A stretch of DNA of 64,000 bases from assembly GCF_005886875.1 (NCBI RefSeq), contig NZ_PNBY01000034.1:100986-164985 (forward strand), written 5' to 3'. Positions within the stretch are counted from its first letter, which is position 1; each line of letters starts with the position of its first letter. The DNA is from Pseudoalteromonas aurantia. GTDB lineage: Bacteria > Pseudomonadota > Gammaproteobacteria > Enterobacterales > Alteromonadaceae. The notes beneath the pieces were generated by a model. That model made no database searches, had not been told where the DNA came from, and worked only from the letters and a program-made list of their open reading frames with translations. The translations under genes were made by a program, and so were the position numbers. This document shows positions 35,385 through 44,096 of the stretch, one piece after another.

Positions 35385-37988
35385 ATGCAGCACATGACTA
35401 CCGCACAGATCAGGCAAGCGTTTTTAGACTACTTTGCCACTCAACAACACCAAATTGTCCCTTCAAGCTCGCTGATCCCGGGTAATGATGCGACTTTGTT
35501 ATTTAACAATGCGGGCATGGTGCAGTTTAAAGATGTATTTTTAGGCGCGGAATCTCGCCCTTATACCCGCGCTACAAGCTCTCAACGTTGTGTACGAGCT
35601 GGCGGAAAGCATAATGATTTAGAAAATGTCGGTTATACCGCGCGTCACCATACCTTTTTCGAAATGTTAGGTAACTTTAGTTTTGGTGATTACTTCAAGC
35701 AAGAAGCCATTACATTTGCGTGGCAATTCTTAACAGATGTGGTGAAGTTACCAAAAGAGAAGCTGTTGGTAACGGTTTACCATACTGATGAAGAAGCGTA
35801 TGACTTTTGGTCAAAAGAGATAGGCTTAAGTGATGATAAAATTATTCGTATAGATACTACGGATAATTTTTGGTCAATGGGCGATACTGGCCCGTGTGGT
35901 CCGTGCTCTGAAATATTTTATGACCATGGTGAGCATATTTGGGGGGGCCCTCCAGGATCTCCAGAAGAAGACGGCGATCGCTTTATTGAGATCTGGAATC
36001 TGGTATTTATGCAATACAACCGTCACGCTGACGGGTCTATGGAGCCTTTGCCGAAGCAATCAGTTGATACGGGTATGGGTCTAGAGCGTATCGCTGCAAT
36101 TTTGCAAGGCGTGCACTCAAATTATGAAATTGATTTATTCCAAGGGTTAATAAAAGCGGCTGCTGTGGTAACCAATGCCAAAGATTTAGAAGATAAATCT
36201 TTACGCGTTGTTGCTGATCATATTCGGTCGTGTGCGTTTTTGGTATCGGATGGCGTTATGCCATCAAACGAAGGTCGTGGTTATGTATTACGTCGGATCA
36301 TTCGTCGTGCTGTGCGTCATGGTAATAAGTTAGGCGCATCAGGTGCATTCTTTTACAAGTTGGTAGCGGCATTAATTGAACAAATGGGTGAGGCTTACCC
36401 AGAGCTTGCGAAACAACAAGCAATCATTGAAAAAGTGCTACGCATAGAAGAAGAGCAATTCGGTAAAACGCTAGAGCGTGGTTTGGCTATTTTAGAAGAA
36501 AGCTTAGCCAGTATCGAAGGCGATGTTATTCCGGGTGAACTGGTCTTTAAGCTTTATGATACTTATGGTTTCCCAGCCGATTTAACTGCCGATGTGGCGC
36601 GTGAACGCTTCATGACGATTGATGAGCGTGGCTTCCAAGAATGTATGGAAGTTCAGCGTAAAAAAGCACAACAAGCTGGTAAGTTTGGCGCAGATTATAA
36701 TGAACAATTAAAGTCTGAAAAATCAACAGATTTTAAAGGTTATGATACTGAACACTACACAGGCACCGTCATTGAGCTCTTTTTTGAAGGGCAAGCAGTT
36801 AATGTACTAGAAGATGGGCAAGAAGGGATTGTGGTGCTAGACAGAACCCCTTTCTATGCTGAATCTGGTGGTCAGGTTGGTGACTCAGGTACACTGACGG
36901 TGACAGGGGGTGAATTTACGGTTGTTGATACACGTAAGCTAGGTAATGCATTTGCCCACCATGGCACAGTGCAAGGGCGAATTGGTATTAATGACAAAGC
37001 TGACGCACAAATTGACAGTGAGCGTCGTGAACGTATCAAGAAAAACCACACAGGCACACATATACTGCATGAAGCGCTTCGCCAATTGTTAGGCGATCAT
37101 GTTGCACAAAAAGGCTCACTTGTGATGCCTGATAAGTTACGTTTTGACTTTTCTCACTTTGAAGGTGTAACGAAGACGCAACTACGTGAACTTGAAGATG
37201 CCGTTAATGCTGAGATCCGCAGTAACTTTGCGCTTGATACGCAGTTAATGGACATTGATGACGCCAAAGCAAAAGGGGCGATGGCCTTGTTTGGTGAAAA
37301 GTATGATGACGAAGTGCGTGTGGTGTCTATTGGTGATTATTCAATAGAATTATGTGGAGGAACACACGTTCAACGTACGGGTGATATTGGTTTGTTTAAG
37401 ATAGTGTCTGAAGGCGGTATTGCAGCGGGTGTGCGTCGTATTGAAGCCGTAACAGGTGAAGATGCGATTGCTTATGTTGCACAGCAAGAGCAACAGCTAG
37501 CTGAAATTGCCGCCCTTGTGAAAGGTGATAGTCATAACGCACTAGAAAAAGTGAGTGCGCTACTAGAAAAAGCCAAAGGCTTAGAAAAGCAGGTTTCTCA
37601 GTTAAATGATAAGTTAGCAAGTGCAGCAGGTGCGTCATTATTAGATTCTGCAGTTGACGTTAACGGCATCAAGCTATTGGTTGCTAATGTCGCTGGCACG
37701 GAGTCAAAAGCACTCCGCGGCATGGTCGATGACCTTAAAAATAAGATGGGCTCAGGGGTGATTGCACTGGGTGTTGTCAATGGCGATAAAGTGAGCTTGA
37801 TCAGCGGTGTGACAAAAGATCTTATTGGTAAACTTAAGGCAGGTGAGTTAGTGAATCACATGGCTGCACAAGTAGGCGGAAAAGGCGGCGGTCGCCCAGA
37901 TATGGCACAAGCAGGTGGCTCAGAGCCGCAAAACCTAGATGCGGCACTGGCGAGTGTTAATGCTTGGGTTGCTGAGAAAACTCAGTAA
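35385..37988 (+). CDS. alaS: Alanyl-tRNA synthetase
   Basis: Charges tRNA-Ala and hydrolyses mischarged Ser or Gly. N-terminal class II catalytic domain ([37 protein letters not shown]), editing domain with [11 protein letters not shown] and CGGTHV supplying the zinc/editing residues at about 565-670, and the C-terminal C-Ala domain with Gly-rich [18 protein letters not shown] 35385, preceded by GGTGA, starts four bases after recX and gives 867 residues (E. coli 876). Longer in-frame starts run into recX. Confidence 0.97.
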   Translation: MQHMTTAQIRQAFLDYFATQQHQIVPSSSLIPGNDATLLFNNAGMVQFKDVFLGAESRPYTRATSSQRCVRAGGKHNDLENVGYTARHHTFFEMLGNFSFGDYFKQEAITFAWQFLTDVVKLPKEKLLVTVYHTDEEAYDFWSKEIGLSDDKIIRIDTTDNFWSMGDTGPCGPCSEIFYDHGEHIWGGPPGSPEEDGDRFIEIWNLVFMQYNRHADGSMEPLPKQSVDTGMGLERIAAILQGVHSNYEIDLFQGLIKAAAVVTNAKDLEDKSLRVVADHIRSCAFLVSDGVMPSNEGRGYVLRRIIRRAVRHGNKLGASGAFFYKLVAALIEQMGEAYPELAKQQAIIEKVLRIEEEQFGKTLERGLAILEESLASIEGDVIPGELVFKLYDTYGFPADLTADVARERFMTIDERGFQECMEVQRKKAQQAGKFGADYNEQLKSEKSTDFKGYDTEHYTGTVIELFFEGQAVNVLEDGQEGIVVLDRTPFYAESGGQVGDSGTLTVTGGEFTVVDTRKLGNAFAHHGTVQGRIGINDKADAQIDSERRERIKKNHTGTHILHEALRQLLGDHVAQKGSLVMPDKLRFDFSHFEGVTKTQLRELEDAVNAEIRSNFALDTQLMDIDDAKAKGAMALFGEKYDDEVRVVSIGDYSIELCGGTHVQRTGDIGLFKIVSEGGIAAGVRRIEAVTGEDAIAYVAQQEQQLAEIAALVKGDSHNALEKVSALLEKAKGLEKQVSQLNDKLASAAGASLLDSAVDVNGIKLLVANVAGTESKALRGMVDDLKNKMGSGVIALGVVNGDKVSLISGVTKDLIGKLKAGELVNHMAAQVGGKGGGRPDMAQAGGSEPQNLDAALASVNAWVAEKTQ

Positions 37989-37991
37989 CAG

Positions 37992-39212
37992 GTGGCATTA
38001 TTTGTACAAAAGTTTGGTGGCACTTCGGTAGGCTCCTTAGAGCGTATCGAAGCGGTTGCTGAATTAGTCGTAAAGACAAGACAGCAAGGTCATCAAGTTG
38101 TTGTGGTTCTTTCTGCGATGTCGGGTGAAACAAATCGTTTAATTGGTATGGCACGGCAACTTGATACACGCCCTAACAGTCGTGAACTCGACGTGCTACT
38201 TACGACCGGTGAGCAAGTCAGTGTTGCATTGTTGGCGATGGCAATTATCAAACGCGGCCACTCTGCAATAAGTCTACTGGCTGATCAAGTCGGGATCCAA
38301 ACTTCCAATCATTTTGGCAAAGCGCAAATTGAGTGCATTCATACTGAACGCCTAAAACAAGAGTTAGAGCATAATCGCATTGCAATTATTGCCGGTTTTC
38401 AGGGGCGAGATAATGAAGGCAATATCACAACTTTAGGCCGCGGTGGCACAGATACAACTGCGGTTGAATTAGCCGCAGCATTAAAAGCTGATGAATGTCA
38501 GATCTTTACGGATGTAGATGGCGTATATACTACTGATCCGCGGATTGACTCTAACGCTCGGCGCTTAGCATATGTTACTTGTGCTGAAATGCTCGCATTA
38601 GCCAGCTTAGGCGCGAAAGTATTACACCTTCGTTCTGTTGAAGCGGCAGGCAGGCATAAAGTGCCATTAAGAGTACTTTCTAGTTTTTTTCCAGATGCGG
38701 GAACATTGATAACCTATGAAGAGAATTCAAGGTTGCAAAGTACGGTGTCAGGGATCGCAGCATCACGCGATGAAGTACAGATTAGTGTATTGAGTAGTAC
38801 GCAGAGTACACCTAAGTTAAGGTTAATAGAGGCGCTGTGCACTGAACATAATATTGAAATAGATATGATCACGCAAACTCAGCAACATAGCGAAAAAATA
38901 GGCTATGCTTTTACAGTGCACAGTAATGATCACTTACAGGTGATTGAGATATTGCAGTCAAACTTAGGGTACATACGAGCACACCATGTTGAAAGTAACA
39001 TGGGGGTTGCTAAGGTCTCTGCTGTTGGCTTGGGCATAAAATCAAATTGTGGTGTTACAGAACAATTTTTTAGTGCTTTAGCCCAAGAAGGTATAAAAAC
39101 ACTAATGAACGCTAGTTCTGAGATAAAAGTCTCAGTAGTGGTGGAAGAAAAATATCTAGAATTAGCCGTAAGGACATTACACGCTACATTTTTCTCGGAA
39201 AGTACTGAGTAA
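37992..39212 (+). CDS. lysC: Aspartate kinase, monofunctional
   Basis: Phosphorylates aspartate, the first step to lysine, threonine and methionine. The GTG start follows alaS by 3 bases. Kinase domain with KFGGTSVGS (residues 6-14), LTTGEQVSVALLA and FTDVDGVYTTDPR; two ACT domains from about 265 to the end, as in the lysine/threonine-sensitive class II (about 406-residue alpha-subunit) enzymes. The alaS-lysC-csrA order is conserved in Vibrio, Shewanella and relatives. Confidence 0.94.
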   Translation: MALFVQKFGGTSVGSLERIEAVAELVVKTRQQGHQVVVVLSAMSGETNRLIGMARQLDTRPNSRELDVLLTTGEQVSVALLAMAIIKRGHSAISLLADQVGIQTSNHFGKAQIECIHTERLKQELEHNRIAIIAGFQGRDNEGNITTLGRGGTDTTAVELAAALKADECQIFTDVDGVYTTDPRIDSNARRLAYVTCAEMLALASLGAKVLHLRSVEAAGRHKVPLRVLSSFFPDAGTLITYEENSRLQSTVSGIAASRDEVQISVLSSTQSTPKLRLIEALCTEHNIEIDMITQTQQHSEKIGYAFTVHSNDHLQVIEILQSNLGYIRAHHVESNMGVAKVSAVGLGIKSNCGVTEQFFSALAQEGIKTLMNASSEIKVSVVVEEKYLELAVRTLHATFFSESTE

Positions 39213-39302
39213 GGACGTTTTTTGCTTACTTTTACTGTAACTTTTCATTAAAATGAGAAAGACGCGGAATCTTTTAATTTTTGGAATAACAGGAGCAAGA
39301 GA

Positions 39303-39494
39303 ATGCTAATACTAACTCGTCGAGTAGGTGAAACCCTGATGATTGGTGATGAAGTTACTGTAACTGTACTTGGTGTTAAAGGAAACCAAGTACGTATTGG
39401 TGTAAATGCACCTAAAGATGTTTCAGTCCACCGTGAAGAGATCTACATGCGTATTCAGGCTGAAAAGTCTAATCCAACGACCGGCAATATCTGA
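39303..39494 (+). CDS. csrA: Carbon storage regulator CsrA
   Basis: Small dimeric RNA-binding protein that blocks or protects mRNAs at GGA motifs. All 63 residues match: [20 protein letters not shown] at the N-terminus and [12 protein letters not shown] containing the RNA-contact Arg44. AGGAGC precedes ATG 39303 by about 8 bases. Own terminator after 19 bases. Confidence 0.98.
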   Translation: MLILTRRVGETLMIGDEVTVTVLGVKGNQVRIGVNAPKDVSVHREEIYMRIQAEKSNPTTGNI

Positions 39495-39512
39495 TCAGCA
39501 GAAGAATTTGTG

Positions 39513-39543
39513 AAAATAGCCACATAATGTGGCTATTTTTTTG
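39513..39543. terminator. Terminator of csrA, shared with convergent gene
   Basis: AAAATAGCCACAT and its complement form a 12-13 bp stem followed by T run; it overlaps the last codons of the minus-strand gene. Confidence 0.88.
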
Positions 39544-39997
39544 TCTGCGATAAAATAAATATCCGTGTGTCATCACTGATAGACCGATTGGAAAGATATT
39601 GCATCTTTTTATTACTTTTTAAAATTAACCCTTTTTCTGTTTCAATAATACTGTCAATCTCCTGCCACGTTAACTGATAGTGTTTGTAAGGGTTTTTTGC
39701 TTCAATATGCGTTTCATCAATATGCAGCTCAACTGTACTGCCACTCGCGCGGCTCAACATTTGACGTGCTATCCACCATGGCCGACGATAGTAAAAAGCT
39801 AAACACTCAACCACCGCAAGTAGGATCAGGAAGTTTCCTAAATAATGCTCTGCCAGCCAATAAATACTAAATAGACCTAAGGCGATGAGTAATACGAGTA
39901 AAAAATATTTGGGTTTATTGTGATCGCTAAGTTTAATCGATTCATCAAAGCATTCTTGAAAATACGGCTTATCTAATACAAATTTTTCTGTGTACAT
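39533..39997 (-). CDS. Membrane protein with YcxB-like domain
   Basis: A 154-residue protein with two closely spaced transmembrane helices at about 30-65 (FLLVLLIALGLFSIYWLAEH; FLILLAVVECLAFYY) and a C-terminal PH-like domain (VELHIDETHIEAKNPYKHYQ, LTWQEIDSIIETEKGLIL) resembling YcxB-like proteins. ATG 39997 is chosen because AGGAG lies 6 bases before it; a longer reading to 40048 has no ribosome site. Function unknown. Its stop lies within the csrA terminator. Confidence 0.72.
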   Translation of the reverse strand: MYTEKFVLDKPYFQECFDESIKLSDHNKPKYFLLVLLIALGLFSIYWLAEHYLGNFLILLAVVECLAFYYRRPWWIARQMLSRASGSTVELHIDETHIEAKNPYKHYQLTWQEIDSIIETEKGLILKSNKKMQYLSNRSISDDTRIFILSQTKK

Positions 39998-40119
39998 ATA
40001 CGCTCCTAACGTTTGGCACATTGTACCGTATAGCTTTGTAGGGTGCATTAACTGTACTCTAGAACGCTGGTTTAACAGGAATTAATACCATTTATTAATG
40101 CACCAAGATAAACAAAGCG

Positions 40120-40136
40120 TTTGGTATTACCAATTT
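40120..40136. promoter_or_regulatory. PdhR-like operator 1 of oad
   Basis: TTTGGTATTACCAATTT fits the PdhR consensus ATTGGT-N3-ACCAAT with one mismatch and perfectly mirrored core TTGGT / ACCAA. Confidence 0.72.
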
Positions 40137-40292
40137 TTTGTGGTGTTTTAGTAACTGTTTTATGAGCTTATAAATAAATAATCTTAGATATTCTCACCTT
40201 TTATTTTGAATATTTTTCATGTTTATGCTGTTTTATGCCTTAATATATACCCAGTCTCCTTTTAAATTTTTGATTTTTATGTTTAATTTACT

Positions 40293-40309
40293 TTTGGTAT
40301 TACCAATTT
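40293..40309. promoter_or_regulatory. PdhR-like operator 2 of oad
   Basis: Identical 17-mer to operator 1, spaced 173 bases from it, about 110 bases before oadG. Confidence 0.72.
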
Positions 40310-40418
40310 ACAATGTTATTTACATGTGACGATGTTTTGGTATGATGGGTGAATAAATATTTATAAAAAATGATTATTAACGCAGGTTGTATTTGTCGAG
40401 AGACTAAAGGGGAGAGTT

Positions 40419-40655
40419 ATGGATATAGGCGCATTGTTAATTCAGGCAGCTAGCCTAATGCTAACGGGCATGATTGGAGTCTTTGTGTTTTTATCTATTT
40501 TAATTTTGGCCGTGACGAATTTGTCTAAGCTCGCCAAACCAGACACAGGAGCTCCTACCGTCCCAACTACGCGTCGCCAGCCGTCAGGCGGGGTGCCAAA
40601 TGCTCATATTGCAGCGATTAGTGCTGCAATTACGCAATACCGAACAAAACAATAA
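40419..40655 (+). CDS. oadG: Oxaloacetate decarboxylase gamma chain
   Basis: Small membrane subunit that holds the alpha and beta subunits together and helps bind Zn. 78 residues: one N-terminal transmembrane helix (about 8-33, LIQAASLMLTGMIGVFVFLS), a Pro/Thr-rich linker, and a C-terminal tail (IAAISAAITQYRTKQ) that in the family docks on the alpha subunit. First gene of an oadGAB operon; oadA starts 12 bases later. Confidence 0.92.
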   Translation: MDIGALLIQAASLMLTGMIGVFVFLSILILAVTNLSKLAKPDTGAPTVPTTRRQPSGGVPNAHIAAISAAITQYRTKQ

Positions 40656-40667
40656 TAGGGGTCTTTC

Positions 40668-42446
40668 ATGTCACAATTAAAACTTACAGAGCTAGTTTTA
40701 CGAGATGCTCACCAGTCTTTGCTTGCAACCCGTATGCGCTTAGAGGATATGTTACCAATCGCAGAAAAGTTAGATAAAGCAGGTTACTGGTCAGTTGAGT
40801 CTTGGGGTGGAGCGACCTTTGATTCGTGTATTCGTTATTTAGGTGAAGATCCTTGGGAGCGCATTCGAGCTTTAAAAGAAGCAATGCCAAATACCAAGCA
40901 GCAAATGTTATTACGAGGCCAGAACCTATTAGGCTATCGTCATTATGCTGATGATGTTGTTGAAAAATTTGTAGAGCGTGCGCACAAAAATGGTGTGGAT
41001 GTATTTCGTATTTTTGATGCGATGAATGATGTAAGAAATTTAGAAACAGCGGTGAAAGCTGCGATTAAAGTAGGTGCTCATGCACAAGGCACGATCTCTT
41101 ACACGGTGAGTCCAGTTCACACCCTTGATATGTGGTTAGCGCAAGCAAAACAGCTTGAAGATATGGGGTGTCACTCAATTTGTATAAAAGATATGGCAGG
41201 TTTACTTAAGCCATATGATGCAGAGCAGTTGATATTGGCTCTAAAAAGTACCGTATCAGTGCCTATTGCAATGCAATGTCATGCAACGACAGGCTTAAGC
41301 ACTGCGACGTATCAAAAAGCGATTGATGCGGGTATTGATATGCTTGATACCGCAATTTCTTCAATGAGTATGACTTATGGGCATAGCGCGACGGAAACCA
41401 TTGCTGCTATTACTGAAGGGACAGCCAGAGATACTGGTCTAAACTTAGCTGAACTTGAAGAGATTGCGAGTTACTTCCGTGAGGTACGTAAAAAGTATGC
41501 CGCGTTTGAAGGTAGCTTAAAAGGAGTTGATGGTCGAATTCTCCTGGCACAAGTGCCTGGTGGTATGTTGACGAACATGGAAAATCAGCTTAAAGAGCAA
41601 GGCGCAGCTGATAAACTTGATGATGTACTGAAAGAAATTCCAAAAGTTAGACAGGATCTGGGCTTTTTACCCTTAGTTACGCCCACATCACAAATCGTAG
41701 GTACTCAAGCTGTATTGAATGTACTTACTGGGGAGCGCTATAAAACCATCACTAAAGAAACCGTGGGTGTATTAAAAGGTGAATATGGTTCAACACCTGC
41801 GCCTGTAGATAAAGCGTTACAACTTAAAGTGCTGGATGGTACTGAAGAAATACAATGTCGCCCAGCGGATTTGATCAAGCCTGAGCTAGAAAGCTTACAT
41901 ACTGAATTGCTAGAGAAAGTAAAAGAAGAGTCAATTGAACTGGCTTCAGAGCAAATTGATGATGTTTTAACTTATGCGTTATTTCCACAGGTTGGCTTAA
42001 AGTTCCTGAAAAATAGACACAATCCAGACGCGTTTGAACCAAAGCCAACGTTAGTCGAGTCCAGTCAGTCAAAAATACAAAACAAGCCAACACCAAGTAA
42101 AGCGAGCCCAGAACGGTATAGTGTACAAGTTGATGGCAAAGTATATGACGTTGTGGTTGCGGCAGGCGGAGAGCTAAAAGAAGTTAAAGTAAAAGACAGC
42201 GAGCTTATTCCACAATCAGCATCGGTGAGCTCGTCAGATACCCTTAATGCGCCATTGGCCGGTAATATTTTCAAAATTAAAGTACGCGCTGGCGATCACG
42301 TTGCTCAAGGTGATGTTGTACTGATCATGGAAGCCATGAAGATGGAAACTGAAGTACGAGCTACCTCAACAGGTACTGTATCAGAAGTCTTTGTAGCCGA
42401 AGGTGACTCAGTCGCAACTGGCGACGCCATGATAGCATTGGCTTAG
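40668..42446 (+). CDS. oadA: Oxaloacetate decarboxylase alpha chain, biotin protein
   Basis: Carboxyltransferase that moves CO2 from oxaloacetate to biotin, cytoplasmic face. N-terminal TIM barrel ([20 protein letters not shown], metal-binding region with [15 protein letters not shown] and [10 protein letters not shown]), PYC_OADA domain, Pro/Ser linker around 465-490, and a C-terminal biotinyl domain with biotin-accepting Lys558 in EAMKMETE. 592 residues, standard length. Part of the Na+-pumping complex with oadG and oadB. Confidence 0.97.
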   Translation: MSQLKLTELVLRDAHQSLLATRMRLEDMLPIAEKLDKAGYWSVESWGGATFDSCIRYLGEDPWERIRALKEAMPNTKQQMLLRGQNLLGYRHYADDVVEKFVERAHKNGVDVFRIFDAMNDVRNLETAVKAAIKVGAHAQGTISYTVSPVHTLDMWLAQAKQLEDMGCHSICIKDMAGLLKPYDAEQLILALKSTVSVPIAMQCHATTGLSTATYQKAIDAGIDMLDTAISSMSMTYGHSATETIAAITEGTARDTGLNLAELEEIASYFREVRKKYAAFEGSLKGVDGRILLAQVPGGMLTNMENQLKEQGAADKLDDVLKEIPKVRQDLGFLPLVTPTSQIVGTQAVLNVLTGERYKTITKETVGVLKGEYGSTPAPVDKALQLKVLDGTEEIQCRPADLIKPELESLHTELLEKVKEESIELASEQIDDVLTYALFPQVGLKFLKNRHNPDAFEPKPTLVESSQSKIQNKPTPSKASPERYSVQVDGKVYDVVVAAGGELKEVKVKDSELIPQSASVSSSDTLNAPLAGNIFKIKVRAGDHVAQGDVVLIMEAMKMETEVRATSTGTVSEVFVAEGDSVATGDAMIALA

Positions 42447-42454
42447 GAGCTGAT

Positions 42455-43585
42455 ATGGACGGATTATTGAATTTATGGCAAGCCACTGGCATTGCCAACT
42501 TCACGCTGCCCGCGTTAATTATGATGGCGGTTGGCTGTGGCTTATTGTATTTGGCTATTGCAAAAGGGTTTGAGCCTCTGTTGTTAGTACCCATTGGTTT
42601 TGGGGCAATTTTAACAAATATTCCTGTGGCTGGTTTAGCTGATCCCGGTGGGTTGTTGTATTACGTTTATTACATAGGTATAGACAGTGGTGTATTCCCA
42701 CTTTTAATTTTCATGGGGGTGGGTGCAATGACCGACTTTAGTGCGTTAATTGCGAACCCTCGCATGTTATTTTTAGGTGCTGCTGCGCAGTTTGGTATTT
42801 TTGCCACCTTGTTTGGTGCCATCGCGTTAAACTATGTACCTGGTTTTGAGTTTACTCTTAAAGATGCATCAGCGATAGCGATCATCGGAGGCGCGGATGG
42901 CCCAACGGCAATTTTCTTGGCCTCAAAATTGGCGCCTGAGCTGCTTGGAGCGATAGCTGTTGCTGCGTACTCTTATATGGCATTGGTTCCTATTATTCAG
43001 CCTCCTATTATGCGTTTATTAACAACTCCAGAAGAGCGCTCTATTGCGATGCCGCAGTTACGTGTGGTCTCTAAAAAGGAAAAGATTTTGTTTCCGTTGA
43101 TGGTGCTTAGCTTAACCATCTTATTTTTGCCCTCAGCAACTCCTTTAGTGGGCATGTTTTGTTTAGGTAACCTAATGAGAGAGTGTGGCGTAGTTGACAG
43201 GCTTAGTAATACCGCGCAAAACGAGTTAATTAATATCACAACAATATTCTTGGGGTTAGCCGTTGGCTCTAAATTAGCGGCCGAGCATTTTTTAACAGTT
43301 GAAACATTGGGTATTTTATTGCTTGGCGCATTGGCATTTTCAATCGGAACTGCATCGGGTGTATATATGGCTAAATTGATGAATCGGTTATCAAGTAACC
43401 CTATCAACCCGTTGGTGGGTGCTGCAGGGGTATCTGCGGTGCCAATGGCTGCACGAGTGGTTAATAAAGTTGGTCTTGAAAGTAACCCGCATAACTTTTT
43501 ATTAATGCATGCGATGGGTCCTAATGTTGCAGGTGTATTAGGCAGTGCAGTAGCTGCGGGGATACTCCTTGCATTAGTCGGCTAA
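42455..43585 (+). CDS. oadB: Oxaloacetate decarboxylase beta chain, Na+ pump
   Basis: Integral membrane subunit that decarboxylates carboxybiotin and exports Na+. 376 residues, about nine to eleven hydrophobic segments; conserved [17 protein letters not shown] contains the key Asp of the family, followed later by [18 protein letters not shown]. Start ATG 42455 is 8 bases after oadA with AGGAG upstream. The complex makes pyruvate from oxaloacetate and stores energy as a sodium gradient, typical of marine vibrios and relatives. Confidence 0.96.
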   Translation: MDGLLNLWQATGIANFTLPALIMMAVGCGLLYLAIAKGFEPLLLVPIGFGAILTNIPVAGLADPGGLLYYVYYIGIDSGVFPLLIFMGVGAMTDFSALIANPRMLFLGAAAQFGIFATLFGAIALNYVPGFEFTLKDASAIAIIGGADGPTAIFLASKLAPELLGAIAVAAYSYMALVPIIQPPIMRLLTTPEERSIAMPQLRVVSKKEKILFPLMVLSLTILFLPSATPLVGMFCLGNLMRECGVVDRLSNTAQNELINITTIFLGLAVGSKLAAEHFLTVETLGILLLGALAFSIGTASGVYMAKLMNRLSSNPINPLVGAAGVSAVPMAARVVNKVGLESNPHNFLLMHAMGPNVAGVLGSAVAAGILLALVG

Positions 43586-43616
43586 GCCGACAGAATTTTA
43601 ATGTCTCCAACCGACT

Positions 43617-43641
43617 GCGCAGTTTAGGCTGCGCTTTTTTT
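43617..43641 (+). terminator. Terminator of the oad operon
   Basis: GCGCAG-TTTAGG-CTGCGC followed by seven T. Confidence 0.9.
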
Positions 43642-43698
43642 GTTCCTCATTTTTATGATATAACAAGGACAATTAAGAAATAGGGGGGAAGTAGCGCA

Positions 43699-43878
43699 AT
43701 GAATGTATTGATCATATTAGGGGTATTATTTGCTACTTTACTGATCTTGGTATCATTGTTGGAGCGTTATCAGCATAAATTGGGGCTGGATAAAATGCAG
43801 CGTTACAGCAAGTATATATTTCCGCTTGTTATGGCGTCACTCGTGGTTAAGTTGATTTATGTTCTGTGGAATGAGTAG
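43699..43878 (+). CDS. 59-residue two-helix membrane protein
   Basis: ATG 43699 preceded by GGGGGGAAG opens a frame of 59 codons ending at TAG 43876: an N-terminal hydrophobic helix (VLIILGVLFATLLILVSLL), a basic loop (ERYQHKLGLDKMQRYSKY), and a second hydrophobic helix (IFPLVMASLVVKLIYVLW) ending Asn-Glu. This hairpin topology with a charged loop looks like a real small membrane protein. It follows the oad terminator by about 60 bases, so it would need its own promoter. Family not recognised; the evidence is the ribosome site, topology and clean ORF. Confidence 0.6.
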   Translation: MNVLIILGVLFATLLILVSLLERYQHKLGLDKMQRYSKYIFPLVMASLVVKLIYVLWNE

Positions 43879-44051
43879 AGCGCCACAGTTTATATCTAAA
43901 GGCTACTCATAGCATTAAGTTATGTGCATATATAGGGTGATAAAAGTACGGCATATAAGTCACTGCGCATCAACGTTTTACTGTTTTATATGGGCCGTGT
44001 ATTACTCTATTTATTGAGTACCCTAGGTATATTTTTTGGTTTCATTAATAT

Positions 44052-44080
44052 AAAAAAAGGCGCTACAGCGCCTTTTTTTA
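44052..44080. terminator. Bidirectional terminator
   Basis: AAAAAAAGGCGCT-ACAGCGCCTTTTTTT; serves the minus-strand kinase gene and possibly the small gene upstream. Confidence 0.88.
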
Positions 44081-44096
44081 CTACCGCTGGTAAATG

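Larger units (their letters stand above)
40049..40418 (+). promoter_or_regulatory. oadGAB upstream region
   Basis: A 370-base AT-rich gap without a supported ORF. It holds two identical copies of a 17-base palindrome (listed separately) and a degenerate third half (TTTGGTATGAT at 40336). A ribosome site (GGGGAGAG) precedes oadG. Core promoter not resolved. Confidence 0.6.

Noticed and set aside
39533..40048. Longer start for the YcxB-like membrane protein
   Set aside because: AGGAG sits just before ATG 39997, and the extra 17 residues have no ribosome site.
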